From positions 1-20,765 of the IMG/VR virus record IMGVR_UViG_3300032132_000048: DNA of 20,765 bases, one strand, 5' to 3'. The notes under the pieces are model-generated. The model saw only the letters and a list, made by a program, of their open reading frames with translations. It was not told where the DNA came from and did no database searches. This DNA is from a virus. The position numbers and the translations under genes were made by a program. Shown here piece after piece: positions 14,953-20,765 of this stretch; positions within the stretch are counted from its first letter, which is position 1; the number at the start of each line of letters is the position of its first letter.

Positions 14953-15031
14953 CTGCCTACGGGCAGACATTTAACCTGTCACGGGGTGAAATGTCCCTGG
15001 GTGCCCCTGCTCCATTGGTGGGCATCCAGGG
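14953..15031 (+). promoter_or_regulatory. Three abutting RNA hairpins covering a ribosome-binding site
   Basis: This fills most of the only plus-strand gap with internal structure. Hairpin 1: CTGCC/GGCAG around TACG (14953-14966), a C(UNCG)G-type stable tetraloop. Hairpin 2: ACATTT (14967-14972) with AAATGT (14989-14994), plus an inner ACC/GGT. Hairpin 3: CCCTGGGTGCCC (14995-15006) with GGGCATCCAGGG (15020-15031), twelve pairs including one G-U. There are no unpaired bases between them. The last arm contains AGGG, the only SD-like site before ATG 15041. There is no T tract, so it is not a terminator. A translational control element is likely; an RNA-processing site is possible. Confidence 0.55.
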
Positions 15032-15040
15032 AAAACAAAT

Positions 15041-15565
15041 ATGCCTAACGTAACGGTATTCGTACCTAAACCATTCCCCTACACCTTCCCGTTCACATTC
15101 GGGGAGGTGGATAAGGCTGTCCAGGCAGCGTCTTACGAACCCGTACTCCCTATAGAATACCGCTACACCCTCCCAGACTTCTTCTTCGTCCAGGAGCCTT
15201 CCACCTGGTTGGGATTCATCGAAGTCCTCCAGGGCATGGAAGAACTCCTCATGCCGATCTGGCCGTCCGAGGATATCTACGGGGCCATCCACAATATCCC
15301 CTACATCTTCGGTGGCACAGACCTGGATCAGCTATTCGATGAAGCTGACATGACCTGGTACAGCCAACCATCAACACTCATGCCGGAATACTACCCCCGT
15401 GATCTCTATGGTTTATTTGAGGGTGGCATATCCGGTGGCAACTGGGCGGTGATGCAGCTTTCCACCCCGATATTCTCCCCCAACGGTTCGGGTGTAGCCG
15501 AACCAGGACAGATAGACCTACCGCAATCAGGTTATGGTAGAGTAGAGGTAGTAGGACCGTCATAG
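15041..15565 (+). CDS. Unknown aromatic- and proline-rich phage protein
   Basis: A 174-residue protein with no recognised family. It is rich in Phe, Tyr, Trp and Pro (KPFPYTFPFTFGEV, LPIEYRYTLPDFFFV, MTWYSQPSTLMPEYYPRD), acidic overall, with one helix near residues 65-80 (GFIEVLQGMEELLMPIW) and a Gly-rich, probably beta C-terminus. No span or signal peptide is seen. Its start follows the triple hairpin by nine bases, and its SD lies in the last hairpin arm, so its translation may be controlled. It abuts the BppU-like gene with no gap, so it is probably a tail or baseplate-associated component. Confidence 0.5.
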   Translation: MPNVTVFVPKPFPYTFPFTFGEVDKAVQAASYEPVLPIEYRYTLPDFFFVQEPSTWLGFIEVLQGMEELLMPIWPSEDIYGAIHNIPYIFGGTDLDQLFDEADMTWYSQPSTLMPEYYPRDLYGLFEGGISGGNWAVMQLSTPIFSPNGSGVAEPGQIDLPQSGYGRVEVVGPS

Positions 15566-15901
15566 ATGCCACATATAGATTTTGAGATAAAACAGAACGA
15601 CACCCAGCCTCCTCTGGAGTTCGTGCTCCGGGATGCTAACCGTAACCTGGTCAATCTCACGGGGGCCACGGTACAGTTCTCCATGAGAGCACACCCAGCC
15701 GGGACCACCAAGGTCTCACTCCAGTCTTGCACCCTGGTAGAAGCCGTGGCCGGACGTGGCAAATACCCCTGGGCCGCTGCCAATACCGATACCGCTGATG
15801 TCTATGAAGGAGAGATAAAGGTGACCTTCGCAGATGGTGGACTCCAGCGTTTCCCAGGCAACGGATATATAATAATAACCGTCAAAGACGATGTGGCCTA
15901 G
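15566..15901 (+). CDS. BppU-like N-terminal domain protein
   Basis: A 111-residue protein with the pattern of the N-terminal domain of phage baseplate upper proteins (BppU): FEIKQNDTQPPLEFVLRDAN, NLTGATVQFSMR, a short variable loop, ANTDTADVYEGEIKVTFADG and FPGNGYIIITV. The order I-K-x-x-D-T, L-T-G-A-x-V-F-M-R and Y-E-G-E-x-x-V-T is diagnostic. In lactococcal siphophages this domain attaches receptor-binding proteins to the baseplate; a stand-alone copy is common in environmental phages and probably serves as a tail adaptor. The start directly follows the preceding stop, and a three-base gap separates it from the next gene. Confidence 0.7.
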   Translation: MPHIDFEIKQNDTQPPLEFVLRDANRNLVNLTGATVQFSMRAHPAGTTKVSLQSCTLVEAVAGRGKYPWAAANTDTADVYEGEIKVTFADGGLQRFPGNGYIIITVKDDVA

Positions 15902-15904
15902 AAC

Positions 15905-17230
15905 ATGACTACTACAACTGGAAAGGTCCTACGTCAACGGCTCTCCGAATCTATCGGAGACTACTATTCCCTGACCACCTCCTCGGACGGGGACTCTGCC
16001 AAGTCCACCATGATAGACACCAGTCTAAGGAACCTGTCAGGCGGTGGTGATGACGATGCTTTTGAGGGATGGTATGTCCGGATATCCGATTCGGACGCAG
16101 CCTCGGATGGGGAAGACAGGCGTATAAAACAATACTCCGTAGCCGGATCAGACGGCAGTTCCCCCACCCTCACCGTAGAACAGGTATTCACCGGGGGGCA
16201 GATACAGTCCTCCACCACCTATGAACTACACCGCTGGGACCCCAAAGATAAACGGGAAGCGATAAACAGGTCCGGGCGTCAGTTATTCCCCACCCTCTAC
16301 AAGCCCATAATAGACGAGTCCATAATCATAGATAACCTCCTGCTGAACGGTGGCATGGAGGACTGGACCTCTGGTGTCCCTGATAGCTGGACGGAAGTGA
16401 ACTCCCCCGACACCACCCAGGAGACCAGCAGGGTATTTCACCTATCCAGTTCAGCCAAACTAATAGCCCCTTCCGGCTCCGTAGGTCAACTGACCCAGGA
16501 GGCTTCCGTCAACATGGCTGATGTGGCGGGGCTTGCAGTGACTTTGAAGGGAAGGGTGTGGACCAACGCAGCTTCCCAGGCGAGACTCCGGTTGGACTGG
16601 GATGGGTCAGATATAGAAGACGGTGACTATCATGGTGGGGATTCGGAATGGGAACTCCTTTCCGTATCCGGTACGATCCCCACAACCGCCACCCAGGTCA
16701 AGGCCATCCTTGAAGTCACGGCAGAAGACACCGCCTACTTCGACCACCTCTATCTAGTGATAGGACCCAAATACCGCTACACCATCCCTTCTACCATAGT
16801 AGGGATACCCAACCGGGTCACCGTCCAGTACGACGAGGGGGATGTGGACGGGCCTTTCTACCCATTCCGTCATAACACCTCACCCCTACCCGGAAGGCTC
16901 CTGCGTGTGGAAGGTAAAGGTCTCCTGTCCCAGCCCTCCACCGATACAGCCACCATAGAGATAGGGGAACCGGAGATAGACCTTCTCATAACCTACGCAG
17001 AGGTGCTGTTCTGGCAGATGCAAGCCTCTCCAGCCCGTTCTGCCGCCACCCAGAGAGAACGCTACCGGGCTGCTGCCGAGGACGCAGCGGAGAAGGTAGC
17101 CCAACTAGCCCGCAGGGTGAAGACCCCCCGCATAGGGTCTATACCGCACGAGAGCATATTCCATTACGAACAAGACGGCAACGGACGCTACCTGGTATTT
17201 GACCGTACCAGGAACGTCGTTGTGATTTAG
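15905..17230 (+). CDS. Neck/tail-connector-like protein with inserted carbohydrate-binding-like domain
   Basis: A 441-residue, three-part protein. Residues 1-140 hold a small beta-barrel (FEGWYVRISDSDAASDGEDR, then LTVEQVFTGGQ and TTYELHRWDP) followed by a helix ending REAINRSGRQLFPTLY, a pattern seen in connector/neck proteins. Residues about 142-287 look like a CBM4/9-type jelly roll: NLLLNGGMEDWTSGVPDSW, a Thr-rich strand, VTLKGRVW, ARLRLDWDGSD and TAYFDHLYLV. Residues 288-441 return to connector-like sequence with a C-terminal Ala/Arg-rich helix (TYAEVLFWQMQ, RERYRAAAEDAAEKVAQLAR). Together with the following 744-residue gene, this resembles the gp11/gp12 tail pair of short-tailed phages, though similarity is positional. 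No SD precedes the ATG; TAGAACATG spans stop and start. Confidence 0.6.
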   Translation: MTTTTGKVLRQRLSESIGDYYSLTTSSDGDSAKSTMIDTSLRNLSGGGDDDAFEGWYVRISDSDAASDGEDRRIKQYSVAGSDGSSPTLTVEQVFTGGQIQSSTTYELHRWDPKDKREAINRSGRQLFPTLYKPIIDESIIIDNLLLNGGMEDWTSGVPDSWTEVNSPDTTQETSRVFHLSSSAKLIAPSGSVGQLTQEASVNMADVAGLAVTLKGRVWTNAASQARLRLDWDGSDIEDGDYHGGDSEWELLSVSGTIPTTATQVKAILEVTAEDTAYFDHLYLVIGPKYRYTIPSTIVGIPNRVTVQYDEGDVDGPFYPFRHNTSPLPGRLLRVEGKGLLSQPSTDTATIEIGEPEIDLLITYAEVLFWQMQASPARSAATQRERYRAAAEDAAEKVAQLARRVKTPRIGSIPHESIFHYEQDGNGRYLVFDRTRNVVVI

Positions 17231-17238
17231 AACACGAT

Positions 17239-19473
17239 ATGCCCGCACCAAACGTCACCCACGATATCGTGCTGGAAGAGTATGACGGTGGAAACCGCAC
17301 CGGCTTCATGCTCAAGAGGGATAAAGACGGACTCCGGGATTTCTCTGTAAGAGACGCCGAGACCATCCGTCCCCGTACCCTCACTATGGGGGAGATGACC
17401 CAGGCCGAGTTCCCTCCCCAACTAGAAGTGGTCTGGTATGAAGAAGACTGGTCCCTTGGACTGGGTGGGAAGAACCACCGTTTAGATTCCAAGAGGGTAC
17501 AGACCACCCAGAAGCTGGACCTCTCCGAACCTGGAGTCATGCAGCCAGCCAGGGAATTACGGTCTTCCACGCTCTCTTCCGCCCCGGATAGATATTATCC
17601 TTCCGGGTTCGCCATAGCCCCGAATGACGCCACCCCTGGGACCTCCGGTATAAACATGCAGACCTGGGCCTTCGTGGGCCGGGATGTCTATTCCGGTGGT
17701 GACGATAACTGGACGCTGGAGACCGAACCCCAGAACCTGGATGTCTACTACAAGAATGGCATCCAGTTCAGGCAATACGTCATAGCCCCAGCACATTACG
17801 CCGGTACTGATGTCCGGGACTGTGCCATGCCATACATATATAAGGACCCCAACACAGCCACCTGGACAGCCTCCACCCTCACGGCGGGGAGGTTCAAGTT
17901 CCTAGCCAAGGCCAGAGACAACGGTGGTCAGGAAGTATTGTGGGGGGCCAACCATATATTCGATATAGGCAGGACGGTCTCAGGATCACACTCCGACTCC
18001 GACACCACCCTCACCCTGAGTGGAGACCCCACAGCCACCGTCTCGGTCAATGACCTGGTGCTGATAGGGGCGGCAGGTTCCCAGGAGACATGCCTGGTGA
18101 CTGCTGTGTCATCTTCTGACCCCCACCTGACTGTGATCCGTGGGTATGGTGTAGCTGCCCAGGCCCTCTCCGGTGGGGAAAAGGTATATCTATACCAGCC
18201 CCATGTTATAAAGTCCACCACCACCCCGGAGAACTCCACCGGCTCCTGGTCAACAGCGGTGAAGATAGGCCAGGACGACCAACCCATAACAGGATTAGTA
18301 GCTGATAGAGATTCTGATGAGATAATCATTACAAAGACTGATGGTGTCTGGTCCTACTCCTACGACCAGTTCGGGAGACTCGTAGACCGCAACCTCACCC
18401 CTGAGTTCCGCCAGCAACAACACACCGGCAACTTCCTGGGAGCGTATTCCTGGAATAAACACGTCCTCCTCCCCACAGGAGCGGGTGGTCTACTGGACTT
18501 CGATCTAGCCACCCGGAATATAAAAGATATATCCTTCAAGATAACCGCTTCGGAGACCACCGCCTATCACGGGACGGTCCTGGCCCTGCACGGGGACTCC
18601 CAATATCTATTCATGCTGCTGAAAGACAATAGTTCCCAGTTGATATATCTTCTCCAGGGGCAATATATCTCCCACGAGGGGGCCTCTGATTTCCGGTGGT
18701 CCACCGTATCCCAGATGGGTGCGGGGGCAGCTATAACAGACGCTCAATCCGGACTCATGGTGGAGTCTGCTTTGAATGACCATCGCCGGGTGTGGCTGGG
18801 GTTCACCGAATCCAGTGTCAACGAGGTCCCACGGTTCTATCCTTTCGGGGATATATCCGACGACCAGACAGACGGCTTCACCAACGACACCACTGACCCT
18901 CCCCAGGCGATAACCGTCCGTATGGACTGGAACCTCCCCAGGGTCCCGAAGCACATCTCCAAGGTAGAGGTGGGGTCCAAGAACCTCCTCCCTTCAGCGG
19001 GGCGTCACATCAAGTTTGAGAGGCGTCTGGATGAGGTGGAGTGGGAACTGGGGGACTACGCAACTGAATCCCCGATACAGGAACTCACCGTACCCCACGG
19101 TACATCCGGAAAGATAATGGAGATGAGGATCACCTTCTCCCAGTCCTCCATCACCACCACCAATCCCCAGTTATTATATTTCCGTGTCACAGCCCAGATA
19201 CATCCCAACCCCCAGCGTTTATACCCTTTCACCGTAGCCCTATCCGATGACAACCGGATGCTGAATGGGGGAACCGAGTCCCGCAGCAAGCGGAACCTAT
19301 CACTACTCCGGAGTTGGAACTCCTCCCCAGCCGACGTGACCCTATTCACCCCGGACAGTGATGAAGGTATAGCGGTGGTGTTCTTACCTGGTACACTGAA
19401 GGTGACTCAAACAGCCCATGAAGTGGGAAGACGCCCGGAATATGAAGCCTCATTCGTTCTTGCGGAGGTATGA
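17239..19473 (+). CDS. Large tail (tubular/beta-propeller-like) protein
   Basis: A 744-residue, nearly all-beta protein. Repeated motifs of the type GLVADRDSDEIIITKTDGVW, AYSWNKHVLLPTGAGGLLDF, TAYHGTVLALHGDSQYLFML and RRVWLGFTESS suggest propeller blades in residues about 330-570, as in nozzle or tubular tail proteins of podoviruses. Residues about 243-322 appear to be an inserted small domain (SDSDTTLTLSG, NDLVLIGAAGSQETCLVTAV, LTVIRGYGVAAQ). The C-terminal 180 residues are a beta-sandwich region ending near PEYEASFVLAEV. The product probably forms the lower part of a short tail together with the preceding gene. There is no SD; TAGAACACGATATG covers the previous stop and this start. Its end overlaps the following small gene by one base. 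Confidence 0.65.
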   Translation: MPAPNVTHDIVLEEYDGGNRTGFMLKRDKDGLRDFSVRDAETIRPRTLTMGEMTQAEFPPQLEVVWYEEDWSLGLGGKNHRLDSKRVQTTQKLDLSEPGVMQPARELRSSTLSSAPDRYYPSGFAIAPNDATPGTSGINMQTWAFVGRDVYSGGDDNWTLETEPQNLDVYYKNGIQFRQYVIAPAHYAGTDVRDCAMPYIYKDPNTATWTASTLTAGRFKFLAKARDNGGQEVLWGANHIFDIGRTVSGSHSDSDTTLTLSGDPTATVSVNDLVLIGAAGSQETCLVTAVSSSDPHLTVIRGYGVAAQALSGGEKVYLYQPHVIKSTTTPENSTGSWSTAVKIGQDDQPITGLVADRDSDEIIITKTDGVWSYSYDQFGRLVDRNLTPEFRQQQHTGNFLGAYSWNKHVLLPTGAGGLLDFDLATRNIKDISFKITASETTAYHGTVLALHGDSQYLFMLLKDNSSQLIYLLQGQYISHEGASDFRWSTVSQMGAGAAITDAQSGLMVESALNDHRRVWLGFTESSVNEVPRFYPFGDISDDQTDGFTNDTTDPPQAITVRMDWNLPRVPKHISKVEVGSKNLLPSAGRHIKFERRLDEVEWELGDYATESPIQELTVPHGTSGKIMEMRITFSQSSITTTNPQLLYFRVTAQIHPNPQRLYPFTVALSDDNRMLNGGTESRSKRNLSLLRSWNSSPADVTLFTPDSDEGIAVVFLPGTLKVTQTAHEVGRRPEYEASFVLAEV

Positions 19474-19577
19474 TGCCAAAAGCCAAAGTCGATGGAAAGG
19501 TCAAGCACTTCCCTTACACCAAGAAGGGTGTAGCGGCATCCAAGAAAGCAGCCCAACCAAAGAAGATGGGAAAATAG
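19473..19577 (+). CDS. 34-residue basic conserved phage protein
   Basis: Starts at ATG 19473 overlapping the preceding stop by one base, with GGAGG at 19464-19468 a few bases upstream. The peptide has KVKHFPYTKKGVAASKKAA near its centre and eleven lysines in 34 residues. A KHFPYTKKG-AA-KKA core is found in very small proteins next to virion genes of many marine and environmental phages; the function is unknown, but a DNA- or RNA-binding or head-packaged role would fit the charge. It ends the plus-strand block. No plus-strand terminator was seen after it. Confidence 0.65.
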   Translation: MPKAKVDGKVKHFPYTKKGVAASKKAAQPKKMGK

Positions 19578-19593
19578 CCGGGATCAATCCGGC
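19571..19593 (-). terminator. Terminator-like inverted repeat at convergent junction (minus strand)
   Basis: GCCGG (19577-19581) and CCGGC (19589-19593) form a GC-rich stem around a 7-base loop, extendable by two pairs with one bulged base. Read on the minus strand, the stem is followed by TATTTT. It spans the six-base gap between the convergent stops at 19577 and 19584, where a terminator for the minus-strand transcript is expected. The T run is short, so strength is uncertain. Confidence 0.45.
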
Positions 19594-19898
19594 ATGATAG
19601 GTTGGGGTTCGGGGACAGGCGGGAAGGACTGGATAGGATTAAAAACCTGCTCTACTTCCTGGCTGGGCCTCTTCCTGACTATCAACTCCTCGTCTTCCCC
19701 CAGGAATACCGTCACTCTGGACAGCCCCAGCCTTATGCCCCAGAGGGATATGGTCTGGGGAGTCACCAGCAATTGCTTGGCGGCTCCCTCCATCCCAAAC
19801 TGCCGTACCATCCTGGGCAGCAACTCCCTCATGGAGCAGTGATATATCCGTTCAGCCCGGTTCCACTGTTTTGACCTGAGTGGTAGGGGGATCGGCAT
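19584..19898 (-). CDS. Small helix-turn-helix DNA-binding protein
   Basis: A 104-residue protein. Residues about 23-60 read MRELLPRMVRQFGMEGAAKQ, then LLVTPQTISLWGIRLGLSRV, a helix-turn-helix of the A-A-x-x-L-x-V-x-x-x-T-I-x-x-W type found in small phage regulators and replication-associated proteins. The C-terminus is Pro/Glu-rich and probably disordered. GGAGG (CCTCC at 19905-19909 on the plus strand) lies six bases before ATG 19898, so the long start is chosen although it overlaps the preceding zinc-finger gene by 47 bases; M23 at 19832 has no comparable site. As the last gene of the minus-strand block, it could control early/late switching, which is inference. Confidence 0.65.
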   Translation of the reverse strand: MPIPLPLRSKQWNRAERIYHCSMRELLPRMVRQFGMEGAAKQLLVTPQTISLWGIRLGLSRVTVFLGEDEELIVRKRPSQEVEQVFNPIQSFPPVPEPQPIMPD

Positions 19899-20052
19899 AT
19901 ACGTCCTCCAGTTTCTGGCTCTTGGTCTTCCAGGTTTCGGGTTCTCCGGTGTAGTTCTGGAATCTCCTGGTCATACCACAAACACCACAGACCCCTTTGC
20001 TGGTAGGTCCATCGGCGGGTTCTATCTCCCAATGGTGGATACAGCTATTCAC
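19852..20052 (-). CDS. Zinc-finger mini-protein
   Basis: A 66-residue protein begun at GTG 20052 (GAGAAGG three bases upstream), overlapping the preceding stop by eight bases. It has CIHHWEIEP at residues 4-12, CGVCG at 22-26 and FQNYTG after it. The order C-x-H-H-W, S-x-G-x-C-x2-C-G and F-x-N-Y recurs in short phage proteins of unknown function in replication regions; a single zinc site is likely. The rest is Lys/Thr-rich and unstructured. Its end overlaps the helix-turn-helix gene by 47 bases, a large overlap for two real genes, but both are supported by SD-like sites and motifs. Confidence 0.6.
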   Translation of the reverse strand: MNSCIHHWEIEPADGPTSKGVCGVCGMTRRFQNYTGEPETWKTKSQKLEDVYADPPTTQVKTVEPG

Positions 20053-20356
20053 TGACCTTCTCTATCCCCCTCAACGCCCTGTACCCGGTGACGCTGGTGC
20101 AGTCATCCACCACTCCAGGCTCCACACCCTTCTCCAGTAGCTTCGTCCTGCTGATATGGGAGGAACTACTCTCATACACAGTGAACTCCACAGAAGGGGT
20201 GACGAACCTGCCTGGTCCGAACTCCTCCACCACCTCCATGACCCAGGTCTTCAACTCATCTTCTCTTTTTTTCAGTTCCGCTATGGCTTTCTTTGCGTTC
20301 ATCAACTCCAGGACCGCTTGCTCCAGTGCTGGGTGGTCCAGGTTATGCCTCGGCAT
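20045..20356 (-). CDS. Conserved phage replication-module protein, function unknown
   Basis: A protein of 103 residues from ATG 20356, or 115 from ATG 20392. The shorter start is preferred because AAAGAG lies six bases upstream and it cuts the overlap with the preceding gene from 50 to 14 bases. An N-terminal helix with coiled-coil character (LELMNAKKAIAELKKREDEL) runs into LKTWVMEVVEEFGPGRF, then strands VEFTVYESSS and a KLLEKGVEPGVVDDCTSVTG segment. A helix/LK-W/G-rich/KGV-x-x-C-T layout is common in small proteins encoded near phage recombinases, nucleases and polymerases, with no assigned activity that I know of. Its location next to the polymerase fits this. Confidence 0.6.
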   Translation of the reverse strand: MPRHNLDHPALEQAVLELMNAKKAIAELKKREDELKTWVMEVVEEFGPGRFVTPSVEFTVYESSSSHISRTKLLEKGVEPGVVDDCTSVTGYRALRGIEKVSE

Positions 20357-20561
20357 GGGTGTCTCTTTGTTCGATCTGTTCTTGGTAGTCATGTTTTCTG
20401 TACCACATCCTATATCTTGATTTAGATCTGCATAGACGACCAGCCCGTGTACACCTGTGACATTCCGGGCAGAGCAGACAGTGGTGATGGTTACACATGC
20501 CGCACTTGGTCGGTGTGTCTCTACCTATATGGTTGTCACTATCTTGGAATTGGGTTGACAT
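20343..20561 (-). CDS. Cysteine-rich putative zinc-binding protein
   Basis: A 72-residue protein started at ATG 20561 with GGAGAG eight bases upstream (CTCTCC at 20570-20575 on the plus strand). Residues 20-44 carry seven cysteines (CGMCNHHHCLLCPECHRC, then C44) and three consecutive histidines, enough for two zinc sites. The C-terminal half is basic and aromatic (RSKSRYRMWYRKHDYQEQ), which could contact nucleic acid. It overlaps the polymerase end by 37 bases and the next gene by 14 or 50. The regular cysteine spacing and the SD make it credible in spite of the overlaps. Confidence 0.55.
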   Translation of the reverse strand: MSTQFQDSDNHIGRDTPTKCGMCNHHHCLLCPECHRCTRAGRLCRSKSRYRMWYRKHDYQEQIEQRDTHAEA

Positions 20562-20765
20562 GGATTCATCTCTCCCCAGTTATATCCTGCTTTCGCCTCC
20601 ACCTTTATCGGGACTGACAGATGCACCACGTTCTCCATCACCGGGCTGAATAGATATATCAACCTCTCCACATCTCCTGTCTCCCAGAGTAGTTCGTCAT
20701 GTATCTGCAATAACCACCGGATATCTTTTATATGTCCATGATCCCTCCATAGTTTTCCCATAGCC
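20525..20765 (-). CDS. Family A DNA polymerase, C-terminal end
   Basis: The frame is open at the right edge, so only the last 79 residues or so are seen. They contain LLQIHDELLWE, the motif C of family A (Pol I/T7-type) polymerases, whose His-Asp-Glu places a catalytic carboxylate in the palm. The following ENVVHLSVPIKVEAKAGYNW is the typical terminal strand pair with the closing Gly-x-x-W. About 12 further residues form a polar tail. The enzyme would copy the phage genome. It heads the visible minus-strand block and shares 37 bases with the next gene. Confidence 0.85.
   Translation of the reverse strand, partial: AMGKLWRDHGHIKDIRWLLQIHDELLWETGDVERLIYLFSPVMENVVHLSVPIKVEAKAGYNWGEMNPCQPNSKIVTTI

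Noticed and set aside
14995-15031. Rho-independent terminator
   Set aside because: The stem is strong but is followed by AAAACAAAT on the plus strand, and there is no T tract after it on the minus strand either.
1-20765. Prophage or integrative element with attachment sites, diversity-generating retroelement or defence system
   Set aside because: No integrase, reverse transcriptase, template/variable repeat pair, restriction or toxin-antitoxin signature was found in any frame; no tRNA-like sequence was noticed.

Overview
The window looks like part of a tailed double-stranded DNA virus of bacteria (Caudoviricetes), probably an uncultured podovirus-like phage. Almost every base is coding, genes touch or overlap by 1-50 bases, and the plus strand carries one long virion-morphogenesis block. 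From about 19.6 kb to the right edge the minus strand carries the end of a replication block, including the C-terminus of a family A DNA polymerase. No integrase, terminase, portal, endolysin or tRNA gene is visible. The host cannot be named. Frequent ATA (Ile) and AGG/AGA (Arg) codons and ordinary Shine-Dalgarno (SD) sites argue against an E. coli-like host and for a bacterium.

Layout on the plus strand. 1-786: C-terminal piece of a tape-measure-like protein that begins in a Thr-Pro repeat. 786-5888: a giant 1700-residue protein of internal-virion/ejection or polyvalent type. 5885-6058: a Com-like zinc mini-protein. 6059-6148: a short gap with a Rho-independent terminator. 6149-7867: scaffold and HK97-fold major capsid protein. 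7894-10873: a run of capsid-decoration-like and small beta-rich proteins, with two genes of unknown role between them. 10866-13331: a cysteine-rich protein, then a fibre/receptor-binding cassette. 13333-14942: five tiny or membrane-bound products, the most accessory-looking part of the window, with lower GC in sampled lines. 14943-15040: a 98-base gap holding three abutting RNA hairpins. 15041-19473: an unknown protein, a BppU-like protein, a 441-residue neck/connector-like protein with an inserted carbohydrate-binding-like domain, and a 744-residue tail protein. 19473-19577: a 34-residue basic protein.

On the minus strand, reading leftward from the right edge: DNA polymerase C-terminus, a seven-cysteine protein, a conserved protein of replication-module type, a zinc-finger mini-protein and a helix-turn-helix protein. 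These end at a convergent junction with a terminator-like inverted repeat.

The plus-strand genes plausibly act together: the scaffold and capsid protein build the shell, the beta-rich proteins decorate it, the 441- and 744-residue proteins build a short tail, the fibre proteins bind the host, and the giant protein travels inside the particle. The parts that this picture does not explain are the membrane/mini-protein island at 13.3-14.9 kb, the triple hairpin beside it, and the large number of small zinc-binding-like proteins (six). Functions are inferred from motifs read by eye; no database search was possible.
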